A stretch of DNA of 64,000 nt, taken from NCBI GenBank assembly GCA_001600415.1, contig BCJX01000004.1:1759064-1823063 (forward strand), written 5' to 3'. Source of the DNA: Pascua guehoae. Taxonomy: Eukaryota; Basidiomycota; Tremellomycetes; Trichosporonales; Trichosporonaceae. Numbering within the stretch: position 1 is the stretch's first letter; each line of letters begins with the position of its first letter. The position numbers and the translations under genes are program-made. Shown here one piece after another: positions 21,110 to 33,573 of this stretch. The notes under the pieces were generated by a model. It was not told the DNA's origin, searched no databases, and saw only the letters and a program-made list of their open reading frames with translations.

Positions 21110-23610
21110 ATGTTCTACCCGCAACAGTCGGCCACGTCTTCGCAGGCCAAGCACCACGACGGAGGCGGCTCCGGTCCGATTGGTGAGCTCGGCCTCGGTG
21201 GCCGCGCTCTTGGCGGAGGAGGAGGAGGAGGCAATGGCGGCGGCGGCGGCGGAGGCGGTGGTGGTTGGGGCCGGCATCCAGCCGCCTTCAACCCCTCGTT
21301 GTCAATGCCGTCGGGCGGCTTTGGCGGCGGCGGCGCCAACGGCTTATTCGGCGGTCCACCTCCAGGCCACGGCGGAAACCATGGCCCTGGCGGACCCCAT
21401 GTCCACCCTCAACACGGTGGCCTCCATGGCCACAACCACCAGCACCCCCACCACCCATCGTTTGGCAACAGCGGCGGCAGCGGGATGCACCTGGGCCAGC
21501 AGCACTCTGGCAACATGGGTCTCCACGGGCCCGGCCAGTTTGGGGGCGGGATGGGTGGCGGAATGGGCTTTGGCAGCACATCACAGTCGAGCCCACCTCG
21601 GGCCAACCAGAACGAGGTCAGCGTACCTTATACGCCGCACTGGCAACAGCAGTTGATGCGGGCAGAGGCGTCGCGTGCGGCGTCGACACCCCATTACCGC
21701 GCTCGCTCGGCGGCCATGGCGTCGCGCAGCGTCAACAATAAGGCGCCTGCCGCTATTGCCATTCTTGACCCCAACCGCCCGGCGTCGGCCCAGGGTGGGC
21801 AGGGCACACCCATCTTAACCGGAACGCCCAATGGCCACCGCCGGAATGCACCGTCGACCACGTCTGGCATCCTCTCGTCGGGGTCACCTGCCCCACAGGC
21901 GGCAGCGACCACCACGGCCGAGTCGACGACGCCATCCACGGCCATTACATCAACCGGTGTCCACGCCGACCCCATGAACCCCGCCCAACCCCCAGCACCG
22001 ACATCCAAGCAAGAAGAGCCGTACGAGCCTTGGACGGGCCTGGATCTGGGTGGCATCCGTCTCAAGACGCTGTCGGCGTCCTTGTTCACCTTTTCCCACA
22101 TTACCAACTTGTACATCAACCACAACAACCTCAAGGTGCTGCCTCCGGCCATTGGCCAGCTCAAGCAGCTGACGCTCCTCGACGCGACGAGCAACGAGCT
22201 CACGTCGCTGCCCCCCGAGATTGGTGTGCTGTGCAAACTCAAGCAGCTCTTTCTGTTTGACAACAACATTTCAACGCTCCCCACCGAGATTGGCGGCCTG
22301 TACCAGCTCGAGGACCTCGGCATTGACGGCAACCCCATGGACGAGACGGTGCGCAAGATGATTGCCGAGAGCGGTGTGCCTGCTCTGATTGCCCACTTCC
22401 GCGACATTCACCAGAGCGAGACACCACCCGAGCGCACCTGGATCGAGATTGAGCCCGACATTTCGTCGCCGTCGCAGGTCAAGACCGAGTCGTTTACGAC
22501 GCTGTCGTACAATATCCTGTGCCCGTCGTTTGCGCCGTCGTCGTCGTACGCGTACACCCCCGCGTGGGCGCTCGACTGGTCGTACCGCCGCGAGACGCTG
22601 CTCGAGGAGCTCATCAATGCGTCGGCCGACGTAGTGTGCTTGCAGGAGATTGACTGCGAGCAGTACGCCGAGTGGTTTTACCCAAAGCTCAAGGAGCACG
22701 GCTACGACGGCGCACACTACCCGCGCTCGCGTGCGCGGACCATGTCGGCCGAGGACGCCAAGCTCATTGACGGCTGCGCGACCTTTTGGAAGCGGGAAAA
22801 GTTTCAGCTTGTCGAGACGCAGGTCATCGAGTTCAACCAGACGGCGCTCAACAAGCCCGACATGCGCACCGAGGACATGTTCAACCGCGTCCAGCCGCGC
22901 GACAACATTGCCACGGTCGCCCTGCTCGAGTTTGTCCAGTCTGGCGCGCGCTTGTGTGTGGCCAATGCGCACATTTACTGGGACCACCGCTTCCGCGACG
23001 TCAAGCTTGTCCAGATTGGCATGATGATGGAGCGCCTCGAGGAGATTATCGACAGCTTTTCGGCCCTGCCCGCCAAGCCGCCGACCGAGGGCCAGCTCCC
23101 CGTCCCGACGTACGACCGCAAGGAAAAGGGCCGCGACATTCCCATGGTCTTCTGCGTCGATCTCAACTCGCTCATGCAGTCGGGTGTGTACGAGTACATT
23201 TCTACGGGTCATGTCGCCCCCGACCACGAGGACTTTATGACGCACAAGTATGGACCGTACACGACAAAGGGTCTCAAGCACCACCTCGGCCTGCGCAGCT
23301 CGTGCGCGAGCTTTGGCGAGATGAAGATGACAAACTATACGCCAACATTCGACGAGGCCATCGACTATGTCTTTTACACGCCCCGCTCGTTGAAGGTCAC
23401 GAGTGTCCTCGGCGACGTCGACAGAAAGTATCTCAGCCGCGTGGTCGGTTTCCCCAACGCGTACTTTCCGTCCGAGTGAGTGCAGCAGGAGTGTGGACAA
23501 GTGCGAGTTATACTAACACCCCCAGCCACATTCCCGTGTTTGCCCAGTTCCGCATCAAGGGCAGTGCAGACGCGACGCCAAGTGTCCCATCGTACAACTC
23601 GTACCACTAG
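21110..23610 (+). CDS. CCR4: CCR4-type poly(A) deadenylase (CCR4-NOT catalytic subunit)
   Basis: Exons 21110-23475 and 23526-23610 give 816 residues. It is a 3'-5' poly(A) exonuclease that shortens mRNA tails within the cytoplasmic CCR4-NOT complex. Residues 1-300 are Gly/His/Pro/Gln-rich and disordered (a run of Gly near residue 36). Residues about 310-430 are leucine-rich repeats (LYINHNNLKVLPPAIGQL, LTSLPPEIGVL, ISTLPTEIGGL), which in the family bind the NOT1/CAF1 side. From about 460 lies the EEP nuclease fold, with Asn468 (SYNILC), Glu513 (CLQEID), Asp684 and Asn686 (CVDLNS), and Asp789-His790 (SDHIP), so all expected catalytic residues are present. The only coding intron (50 nt, CTAAC branch) splits the codon of Asp789, so the final 27 residues including the catalytic His depend on splicing. 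Confidence 0.97.
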
Positions 23611-25993
23611 GCGTAGAGTGCGTCGACTACGCCCTGCGTGGACCGTCTCGTCGCGCATCGGCGTCGATATCGGCGTCGACGCTCGGCACAGTGGCGCGCT
23701 GCGGCATGCCTGTGCAGAGTCGTCGGCGATAGTGAGCGACCGGGGCCGACGAGACTGGTCGGCGCACCGGCGAGGCAGAGCGAGGAGCGAAGGCGAGCGT
23801 CACATCTCCCATCTCGGGCATCAGAGCCATCAGCAATCGGAGCGTTGTGTGTGGCGTAGACTGTTTGTGTGTCGAAGTATCAGTGTACGACGGTGGTAGC
23901 GATGAATCGTGTCTTGAAGTGGATGAAAACAGAACCATGGACGCCAGTCCATGGCAACAGTTGGTCTGTGGCATACTTGGTCAGGAGTGGTTGGTCACTA
24001 AGCTCGGGACTATCGGCACGAGCTGCTGCACTGATGTATCGGCGCCGGGTCCGCCCCCGCCCAATGCGTCGGCACGCCCATCGGCCGCAATGACACTGAC
24101 CACTCGCATCGCGCCACTGACCGTCACCGTGTCCCCGTCCCACTGACCACGTACAGTCACTGGTGACTGTCATCGGAGACAAGAGCACGCGCGCCCGCCC
24201 CGGATGTACAATGTTCTGGGACCTCTGGGACCTCCGGGACCTCTGGGGCCTTGGAGCACGAGCAAGTCACTTGCATACACACAGTGGAGCTTTCCCCTTT
24301 GCCAACAATAAGCGATTGACGTCCCAGGCTGATGTCTGCATGCCCCCCAGAGAGTAACAGCACCACGGCGTGATCCGCCACGCTTGCGAGACGAGGGGGC
24401 GCCCGCTCGCCTGAAGCGGTACTGTACACTGGTAGTGATTGACGTTGCGATTCGGACCGGATGACTGACTTGTTGTATGGACGGATTGGCGGGGTGGGAG
24501 TGGTGGAGTGGGAGTGAGTGGTGGAGTGGTAGTGGCAGAGTGGCCGAGTGGCAGAGGCAGAGGCAGAAGCAGAGCGGCAGATTGGCACCGAGGCAAGCAC
24601 CGGAACGGGCTACGGAAGCAGGTCCAGTGATGAGAGGGGGATCGACGCGTGCTATGGTGATCATCGGAGGCTAGAGCAAGAGGCTGGGGACCTGGGGACC
24701 TGGGGACCTGGGAGTTAGAGAGCAAGAGGCTGGAGAAAGGCTAGAGGCTGGGCGCGAGCCAGAGCCGAGTGAGAGCTCGAGCCGGAACCAGACCCAGAAC
24801 CAGAACCAGAACCAGTGCAAGAACCAGAACAAGAACCAGGGCCAGTGCAAGAGCCAGAACCAGTGCAAGAGCCAGTGCAAGAGCCAGAGCAAGAGCAGTG
24901 CAAGAGCCAGAGCAAGAGCAGTGCAAGATCCAGAGCTACGAGAGCTAACGAGAGCTAGCAAGAGCCAGAGCTAGCAAGAGCCAGAGCTAGCAAGAACCAG
25001 AGCGAGCAAGAGCCAGAGCGAGCAAGAGCCAGAGCTAGCAAGAGGTAGACAGCGTGTTGGCTGCTGTCGCGTGCAGACCAGTGAGGTTGGGTGAGATACG
25101 CGATGAGATTTGGGGTGAGGGGGGTGACCTGGCGATTGGCGCCGTGGGGCGCGGGCTCCAGCGTCGTCGATGCACGGGCAACACGGATCCAACGCTGGGT
25201 ACATCGCGCAGGTAAAGCTCCGCGGATCAGCGGGGTGCTCGGTGCCCATCGGTGTGATCGTTTGCATCCGAACTACTTAGTTCTTTGATGCTCGACTGGC
25301 TCGTCGTCCGGCCGATACATCTCTTGGCACCATGCTCGCATCGCTCGGACTCGCCCACCCGCATTCCAGCACCCCACCCCCCCACCCCCACACCACCCTG
25401 TACCCCTGCGGTATGACGCAATCCACGACGGAGATGGAGCCATGTCCGTCACCGAGCCCGCCTCGCCGACGGCCGAGGGGTCGGGGCCGATCATGACGCT
25501 CGTCGGGCGGTCATGTCCGATACACACCCCGCCTATGAAAACACACCACGCGGGACACATGTCGAGCCCGCGAGCCTCGAAGCTAGAAGCCTGCGAAGCG
25601 CGTGGGGGTGGGTGGGGTGCGACGTGAGAGTGTGAGACCTTGCATCACAGGCAGGCAGGGGCCATATCTGGCGCCAAGCCTGCGTGACGACAAGGACGAA
25701 CTGGGACCGACCGAAGCGCCCGACCGCGCCGACGTTTTGCTAAAAGTAAACTGGACGCGCTACGCTTGCTCAGCACGATGGAGTTTGTGCATCGCTACCG
25801 AGGTCTACCATATTGCAGTCTCCTCGCTAGGCCCAGAATCACCACCAACACCAGCACAAGCACAAGCACGAGCACAAGCAAGCACCAGCACCAGCACCAG
25901 CACAAGCATCAACACTAGCACGCGCATCTGTAAAGTACGATGGAGCGATAACGCACCCACCTCTCATCACTCCACCTCACTCCGATAAGCACA
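23611..25993. other. 2.4-kb intergenic region with a CAAGAGCCAGAG repeat
   Basis: No gene supported. A purine-rich array of 6- and 12-bp units (AGCCAGAGCAAG, AACCAG) fills about 24778-25046. Other short tracts are GGGACCT(GG) words at 24216-24250 and 24687-24712, and CACAAGCACGAG-like words at 25856-25915. The promoter of the MFS gene must lie in the last few hundred bases. Confidence 0.6.
24778..25046. repeat. AGCCAGAGCAAG-type 6/12-bp tandem array
   Basis: About 270 bp of imperfect (A)AGCCAG / (A)ACCAG / CAAGAG hexamers. The 6-bp period leaves all minus frames open, producing spurious Leu/Ala/Ser repeats that I do not annotate. Confidence 0.85.
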
Positions 25994-27047
25994 ATGTCAC
26001 CCCCCAACACGCCCGGCACGCCGCCGCCCACGTCCACCCCGACCTCGACCTCGTCCCCGTCCCGCGCCCACACCCACACCCACACCCACACCCACACCCA
26101 CACCCACACCCACACGCACGCGCACACCCACCCGTCGGCGCAGCAGAGCCAGTACGTGCCCTCGGGCACGCCGCTGGCGCTCGACGCGGTCGAGGACGGC
26201 CTCGTCGAGCGCGAGGGATTCGGCGCCGCCGCGCATGCCGGACACGGCGGCCATCGTGAATGCTCGCCTTTGGGGAGCCGGAGCCGGTCGCGTCCCGGTG
26301 CGGGCCAGGACGCCGACGAGGGCGGTGACCACAGCCTCGACCACGACCACAGCCTCGACCACGATCACGACACCGACGCCAACCACGACCACGACGCTCA
26401 CGCCGACGATGACGCCGACGCCGACGCCGACGCAGCCGACGCAGCATGGGCCACCGCACGCGCGGGCTCGACGACCCGCCGCTCACCGTGGCGCCGCGCG
26501 AGCCCCCGCTGGCTCATGCCATTCGTCCTCGGCGCGAGCCTCAGTCTGGCCATGACGGCCGCGCCCCGCGCCGAGCTCTATCTCGACTTTGCCTGCCTTG
26601 CGCATCCGCCGCGCATCGATCGCGAGCCCGGGAATGATACGGGGGACGGGTTTGGGGGTGGGCGAGTGGTACAGCCTTATGCTGTGCAGGCAGCCTTCAA
26701 CTCGACCTCTGCCTCGGCCTCGGACTGGGACTCGGCCTCGGCGTCGGCGGTGACACAGCAAGGGATGGAGGGGTACATGTCCCCCGGCGACCGGTGGTTT
26801 CTGGGCGCCCAAAGGGACATCTGGCGCTACCTGCACCGCAACGACGTGGACCGGCCCCTCCCCCACCCGGGACCCCAACCCGGACCGCTGCCCCTCCCCA
26901 CCGTACCCGATGGGGGCGCGGCGGACGAGCCGCCCAAGACGCCGTCGCCGTTTCCCGAGATTGATCCCGCGGTGTGTAAGAAGGACAAGAAGGTGGCAAA
27001 GGCGGCGACGCAGTTGATGATGGGTGAGTTGGTGTGGGTTGGGTTGG

Positions 27048-27135
<88 letters not shown>

Positions 27136-28412
27136 CGGTCGGGGTGTTGGGTATGGGTGTTGGTCAGGTCTGGGTTTAGTTGTGTGAGAGCGGGTTGGGG
27201 TGGTTTGGGTGTGAGAGCGGAGAGACGGCAGGTGTGTGAGAGTGGTTAGAGTGGTTAGAGTGGTTGGAGTGGGAGGATGGGGAGAGTGGGGAGAGTGATA
27301 GTGGTGAGGGTGATAGTGGTGGTGTGAGAATGGGTGTGATATGGGCTGTGCGAGTGGAGAGTGGGTGTGAGAGTGGAGTTGGGGAGAATAAGGACACACC
27401 AGGCTGCACAACGCAGACTGGGCGTGCGAGGACGAGTTGCCGTTCCTCGGGCGCATGAGCAGTGTGTGCATCTGGAGTCGGGCGCACGTATAAGAAGGAC
27501 AGCAAGAGCGCCAGCGTGAGACGTGCTTTGCCCCCCCTCGAACGTCTTCGTGCACCCATGCCCCACGCCCTACACGGAAAGATGCCCACGCGTGACCAAG
27601 CCCAACGCGACCCCCAGACACAATCTAACCCCAGTCCTCACAATGTCCGCCGGCATCCTCTCGGCGCTCACGACGGGCTTCTGGGCGAGCGTCTCGGACC
27701 GTATCGGCCGCCGCAAAGTCCTCTCCATGGTCCAGTTTGGTCTCCTGTTAAAGTGAGTCGAGGCGTGGGGTAAAGCTCTGTTTGTATGTGGCGTCGAGGT
27801 GTGGTCTTGGGGTGGGGTTACCGAGTGGCTTCGAGTTGTTCCGAGCTGCTGTGTGCAGGTTGCGGGCCGTTGCGACTTGCCTGCACTTGCGTGCACTGCA
27901 GTAGCTTGGCCGACAGAACCCTAAAGTATTGGCGAGGACGAGATCCCACAGGCGATCTCGCACCTATGTACGACGCCCATCTTATCAGATGGCGAGGACG
28001 GATCTCCTCGCGCTGCCAACATACGTTCCAGGCTTGCATTCTGTCTACTACACCCTGCACCAGGCTGGTGTGCCAATACTGTCGGGTATCTCTTGCCATC
28101 GTCATGTTCAATGGTGTCCAGTTATCACGACGAGACCCGTCGTGGGCGTGGAGGTATGGACTGGTAGGGGGTGGTGATGCGCGCCTTTAAAATCTCCAAC
28201 CGCCCTTGCTACTTGGCCACTTTGCAGCGTTCCCATCGATGAGAATCTCGCCGTTTCCAGCAGCTCCCATATCGAGAGTTTTCAACAGCTGGGCCATTCC
28301 AGCAGCCCGCCAGTTACTTTCCAACGACACTGCAGCGACTCTTCATGGCCTCGCATCTATCGCCACCTACACCAACCTACCTCCCGCTTACCCCACCACC
28401 CCCCCATCCCAG

Positions 28413-28446
<34 letters not shown>

Positions 28447-30418
28447 TCCCACCCCAGCCCCTCGCACCCCACTAACACCCAGCGACGCATGCTTCCTCTT
28501 CATCGCCTCGCACCCCCACGTCCTGATGCAGGGCAGCATCTACCTCTTGCTCCTGGGGCCGATGCTCGACGGCCTCCTCGGCGGCTTTTCCACCGTCACG
28601 GCCACGATGCACGCCTACATTTCCGACGTGACGCCCGACGGCTCGCGCGCGACCGTGTTTGCCCGCCTCAGCGCCGCGCTCATGGGCGGGTTTGCGCTGG
28701 GACCCGTGTTGGGCGCGTGGATGGTGGGCGTTACTGGGAATATGTGAGTGGGCTTGGCCGTGGTTTGGCGGGTGGGCTGGCGAGTGGTTTGGTGGTGGGT
28801 TCTGGTCGGTGAGGCGGAGGCACGGCAGTGTATCGCTCCGAGTATGCCTGCTTGGAGCGCACGACAAGCTTTTCGGACCAACTTGGGGTTGAGGGAGCGC
28901 CTCAGCGTGGCCTTGAGTGAGACGGGCTGAGCCGCAAATGACCTTTTGTGTTATGGGAAGTGGTCGACAAGGGAAACCCTCGACACTGGAAACCCCAGGA
29001 CCCCAAGAGGCCTCACCTCCCTATACACCTCCCATGACTGTTGCTAACCCCAGTCTCTTCCCGTTCTACGTCACGGTGACGGTCCACATCATTGCTACTC
29101 TCCTCCTGCGCTTCCTCCTGCCCGAGTCGCTCTCGACCGAGGCACGCGCCGTGCTCCAGAAGCGCGCAACGGCTGCGACTGAGGCGGCGCGTGAGCGCGA
29201 GGCCGCCGAGCGCGACTGGGAAGAGTCGGGCTATGAGCGCGTCGCGCTCGTCGACTCTGCGACAGGTGAGCCCGAGGCGGACCCGGGCGCGTCGTCTCTC
29301 TCGCGCCTGTCCGAGATGGCGGTGCGCACGCGCCTGTCGCGCCGCATGCTTGGCAACTTCCGGCGTCTGGGCCGCAAGGTGTTTGTCGTCGTCCGGCCCC
29401 TGGCTGTGTTTGTGCCCACGGAGCGGGACGGGCGGAAAGACTACAACCTCATGTTGATGGGCATGACCTATTTCCTCATGACGTTTATGATTGTGAGTTG
29501 GGACGAGGACGGCAGGCAGGCGTACCGTGGCAGTATTGCTACTCGTGGCTGACAACACAGGGCCTGCTACAGATCAAGAGTGTCTACGTCCAGAACGAGT
29601 TTGGATGGACGACGGCCGAGATTGGGCCGTACATGTCCTTCCTCAGCGGTGGACGCCTCGTCGTCCTCCTCGCCGTCATGCCGAGTACGTCGACGTGATC
29701 TAGTCTTACCCACAGCTGACCCTCAGTCGTCACATACAAGCTCAAGCCGTACTTTACGCCGCGCACCGTGGAGCCGCAGTCGACCGACCCGTCCCCGTCG
29801 TCCTTTTCGGACCGCCCGATCCCCGAACCTGAGCGCCTCGACGCAACGGCAGACACGGAACGCTCCCCTCTACTCGCGGCGCCAGCACGCTCCCGCTCCC
29901 CCAGCCCGTCGTCGTCATGCTCGCGCTCGCGCTCCCCCTCGCCCTCGCCCGCGGCCAAGGCCAAGACGCAGCGCCCCGTGGTCATGGACCTCTGGATCCT
30001 CAGGTGGTGCATCACAGTCGAGATCATCTCGTACCTCGTCGTCGGCGCCAACGCCTCGGGCTCGCAGACCCTCTTTGTCGCCGCCTCGGGCATGACCATC
30101 CTCGCCGCCCCCGGTCTCGCAGCCGCAAACTCGCTCGCACTCGGCTTCCTCCCCAACACGAGCGAGGCAGGGCGCCTCTTTGGCGGCCTCGCAGTCGCCC
30201 AGGCCAGTGCGTCGGCCCTCATTGCGCCCTTCTTCTTTGCCACCGTCTACTCGGCCACGATCGGATTCTACCCGCCCACCATGTTCCTCGTCGCTGGCGC
30301 CATTCTCATCCTCGCCCAGACGACACTGGCGTTTGTGCGTGTCCGCCCGCCAAAGGATGACGAGGAGCGCGCCCGCGGTCGCGCCACCAGGACAAAGCCC
30401 ATTCGTACCGCACAGTAG
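25994..30418 (+). CDS. MFS transporter with His/Asp-rich N terminus (6 exons)
   Basis: Exons 25994-27023, 27635-27752, 28483-28743, 29054-29492, 29561-29684 and 29727-30418 give 887 residues; all phases close. It is a fungal major-facilitator protein of the TetA/HIAT1-like type. Residues 1-165 are soluble, with a Thr-His dipeptide run and a DHDHSLDHDHD-like stretch. TM1 begins about residue 172 (WLMPFVLGASLSLAMTAAPR). Exon 2 carries TM2 and the MFS loop signature GFWASVSDRIGRRKVL. Exon 3 has TM segments with the SDVTPDGSRATVFARL family motif. A charged central loop and an SRSP-rich loop (about residues 670-720) separate later helices. Introns 1-3 are 611, 730 and 310 nt, against 68 and 42 for the last two; intron 1 holds a G-run and intron 2 a C-run. 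The substrate is unknown; the His/Asp region suggests metal binding but does not prove it. AATAAA at 30528 is about 110 nt past the stop. Confidence 0.9.
27051..27135 (+). repeat. poly-G tract (38 G, one T, 46 G) in MFS intron 1
   Basis: The tract begins 27 nt after the intron 1 donor, on the sense strand. Such a run is prone to quadruplex formation and to sequencing error, so its exact length is uncertain. Confidence 0.9.
28413..28445 (+). repeat. poly-C tract (about 33 C) in MFS intron 2
   Basis: It lies 37 nt upstream of the acceptor of intron 2 on the sense strand, just before the CTAACACCCAG branch/acceptor. It is complementary to the poly-G of intron 1. Confidence 0.9.
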
Positions 30419-31060
30419 AAAAAGCGCCTGCGTCCGAGGCGCGCGTCTTGTCCAGAATGGAAAAAGGAAAAAAAGAGTTGTGGCCCGCGAGTGATATCTA
30501 CACACATATTTTCGTACAAGCTCGAGTAATAAAACATGGAACATTTGCTTGAACACCCGGCCTGCTATGTGAACGCGGCACATCTGGGAGGACTGGCCGC
30601 ATTGAGGTTTCCAGTGACCAACAGGCTCACCTTGTGAAAATACGGCGCGTTGACGCCAACATGGTGAATCGCCACGTTCAGCCTATGCCGCAGCGGCCCT
30701 CCAACCAAACGCGCCGCGGTGATAACGCCTATCTCCAAAATGGCCCCAAGACGCGGCTATGCGTCGTGTCTGGGGATCCAGTCCGAGCCCGACTTCTTAG
30801 TGTACGTAGCAGCCATGGCAGCACCAGGATGCATGACTGGAGGGTGCTCAGGCGTCTTGTCATTTACAAGACTCGTCGTTCAGTTCCACCTTGCTCATCT
30901 GACTGTTTCGTGCTTTACTCACCATCATTCTTGTCTGGAGGATTGGTCGGTGTTCAGTCTCGCCTTCGTCTGCACCGACTGGTACGGGTTGGTCCTCTGG
31001 AACGTGATTGGAGACGCGTCTCCCTCTTTTTTTCCAAAACTCCCTATAGCTGGGATAGCT

Positions 31061-31113
31061 GGGATACCGAGGATGGTTGGGATACCGAGGATGGTTGGGA
31101 TACCGAGGATGGC
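31061..31113. repeat. 18-bp tandem repeat x3
   Basis: GGGATACCGAGGATGGTT starts at 31061, 31079 and 31097. It is intergenic. The 18-bp period would be frame-preserving, but no gene model includes it. Confidence 0.95.
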
Positions 31114-31423
31114 TAGGATAATCAAAAGTAAGTGTCAGCAATGGGAAGAGGTATGGGACGACATGCAGCATACAGTACGCGACCATACCAGCCATGACAA
31201 GTCGTCATCGTCCCCGTGTCGTGAGGGTTATTGGTGGTCTCGTCTCGTTCTCGTATCGGTTCGCCCCTTGCCATCCTCGTCTACCCGTACCCGCATGCTG
31301 CACGCTGCATGCTGCGTCCCTCGACTAACAAGTGCCCAAAATCGTCGCACCCGTCGTCTTCGTTGTCGTCATGGGGCCCGGCGAGTCACGACTCTCCTCT
31401 TGACCCCTCTCTCTCTTGACCAT

Positions 31424-31428
31424 AAAAA
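31424..31428 (-). terminator. Pol III terminator of tRNA-Ser(CGA)
   Basis: AAAAA on the plus strand, i.e. TTTTT on the minus strand, 11 nt after the tRNA end. Confidence 0.8.
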
Positions 31429-31439
31429 GCGAGGACGCT

Positions 31440-31520
31440 CGACAACGACATGATTCGAACATGTGCTCCCGAAGGAAGTTGATTTCGAGTCAACCGCGTT
31501 AACCACTCCGCCACGTTGCC
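31440..31520 (-). tRNA. tRNA-Ser(CGA), no intron
   Basis: On the minus strand the acceptor stem GGCAACG pairs with CGTTGTC (one G-U pair at position 2) and the discriminator is G, as usual for serine. The anticodon loop CTCGAAA between GTTGA and TCAAC gives anticodon CGA, reading TCG. A long variable arm (about TTCCTTCGGGAGC) and a perfect T arm (ACATG, TTCGAAT, CATGT) follow. The D region is GCGGAGTGGTTAACGC. A T5 run follows on the minus strand. Confidence 0.95.
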
Positions 31521-33528
31521 TGTAATTGTCCATGTCTACCACCAGCTGGTGTCGGTGTACGGGGGAGCAATGGCGAGTGCTCGAGTGTTGCGTGTGGTCC
31601 AGTCTGTAGTACTCTTTTCTACTCTTGCGGTTAGCAATCTGATTACCGACTTGTCTCTTGTCCTCCTAAACGCCACAGGGATCTGAATAACTACACTGCG
31701 GGGGCTAGACCCAGGCTTTAGGCCTAACAAAACTAGCATGAAATACCCGTAGACAATTACCCGTATGCAGACGCAGTAACTTTGCGTCTTTGGTATTGAT
31801 AGAGTACAGTACAGTACAGTACAGTACAGGTACATCCGTCGCCGTACTTGGTCGTTGGCGACCACGGCCTCGTCGTCCGGCTCCGTTTACCTGCAGCGCC
31901 GGTTCGGCCTTTTGCGTCTCTCTTTGTCGTTGGTTAACGGTGGGGTCGAAACAGTTGCGTCCGTCAACTGAGACCTCCAGGCTGCTTTGCGTGCCCAACC
32001 GGCCTGGAGCATTCGCAAGCTGGCTCTGACCGCGAGTCCGTGTTCCCAGCGACATGTTCATGAAGCGAATGCGCCGAGATGCCCTCTCGACGGTATTTAG
32101 GTTACCTTTTGGGTAGGCTTCATGGTGCTATTACACTTGACACATGTGTCCTGCAAGTCGGACTTATGATACAGTATGCCTGACCCGGCTCTCTACGCGC
32201 GCCATCGTCCAGCACGGCCAGACCATGTCCTTGGCCTGGGCGAACACCCTCAACTCGTGATACACTGTACCGGTCCCAAGCATTTCATGTGGCATCCCAA
32301 CTTGACCGATTGAAAACAGTTACAATTTACAACACACCACAACGCACAGGTCAACACGTGCTGTATCTTCGCTGGTGGCGCGGACCCCACATCTGAAGGT
32401 GTCACCTTCAACGACTCCGTTTGCTCAGCGTTGAGACAGCCCCATGGCTGTTGATCGAAGAGAGCCGAAGAAAGCATATTTAGAGTTAGCAGACCATCCA
32501 GCGAATAGTACTCCATGGATACCAATAGAAGAGATGGCGTGAGTATAAAGAATTCCAAGTGAGAAATATGAAATAAGTCATACCAGCTCGGAATGGAATA
32601 ACTGCCCACGAATCGAATATGTGTGTCAACTAGTACAACTACTCGGTAATCTACATCAACAAGTCGGAGTTGTCCATCTTCTGAGTCAGGCTCTCACCAC
32701 TGCTTTTGAGACACAAACTTGGTGCCACATGGCACAGTCTGGCGTCTCTCTGTCCACTTGGCATTCGAGGCCATCGTGGTGTCTCCTGGGCGTGACAGGA
32801 GTAAAAAGACAGAAGCCACATGCTCCTGGTCTTGTTGTACATCGTAAGGGAGTCGAACCCCTGCCGCGTCTATGGACGACATGGGTTGGCCGTCAGGCCA
32901 CCACATGGCGTCCATAACCAGGGCATAAACATTATAAGGGGGGTGGATTTAAATTTCGGGGGCGGGAGCAATTATTTCATGGTGGATCGCCAACCATGCG
33001 TGCAGGTGGCCTCACCAAATATGCGAGGTGGCAAATAAGCACTGGTCCCCTTGCAGCGAACATGATGCTTCAGATGACGACGAGGCACTGTTTGATGGCA
33101 ACGACGCATGATACCGTTTCGCCAACGATGTTGCTGTATGTCTAACTGGCAGATGATGTTGGATGGCGTTGGATCCTGGTGGGGTCACTTGGGGATTTGG
33201 ACGATCGAGTCTCTAAGCGCGAAACAGCTACAGCATGCAGCGTGAAATGCCTGACACCTACCCCCAACTTCCGACCCGGCATTCATTCACTTTCTCGCAT
33301 TCACTCCACCCTTCTCCCTGCGTGTGTATCCGTGCATGCTGCATCACGTCCAGCGTCATGGCGCGTTCGTGGCATAAACTACTCGTAACTCGTCAGATCA
33401 AGATCGTGGCCGCCCCGCCTCTATACGGGGGCGGGCAGATGGGGGTCATGGGCGCGCTGCTGCAGTGTCCGAATACAGCGTGTCGTCGAGCTGTCCGTGG
33501 GAGAAGTGGTGGGGAGAAGTGGCGGGGG

Positions 33529-33573
<45 letters not shown>

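Larger units (their letters stand above)
30419..31439. other. intergenic; no gene seen
   Basis: It holds the 3' end of the MFS transcript (AATAAA at 30528) and a perfect 18-bp triple repeat at 31061-31113. Open frames are short and overlapping. Confidence 0.6.

Noticed and set aside
22271..23500. 409-residue minus-strand frame
   Set aside because: Antisense shadow of the CCR4 nuclease domain.
26071..26118. CACACC repeats as a possible telomere-like sequence
   Set aside because: They lie inside a well-supported MFS coding exon in a frame-preserving hexamer and are not TTAGGG-like.
32838..32915. tRNA-like sequence on the minus strand with a perfect B box (GGTTCGACTCC) and a possible CCA anticodon loop
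   Set aside because: No 5' acceptor strand pairs with ACGATGT, the D loop would have only 4 nt and the variable loop only 3. At best a decayed tRNA fragment.
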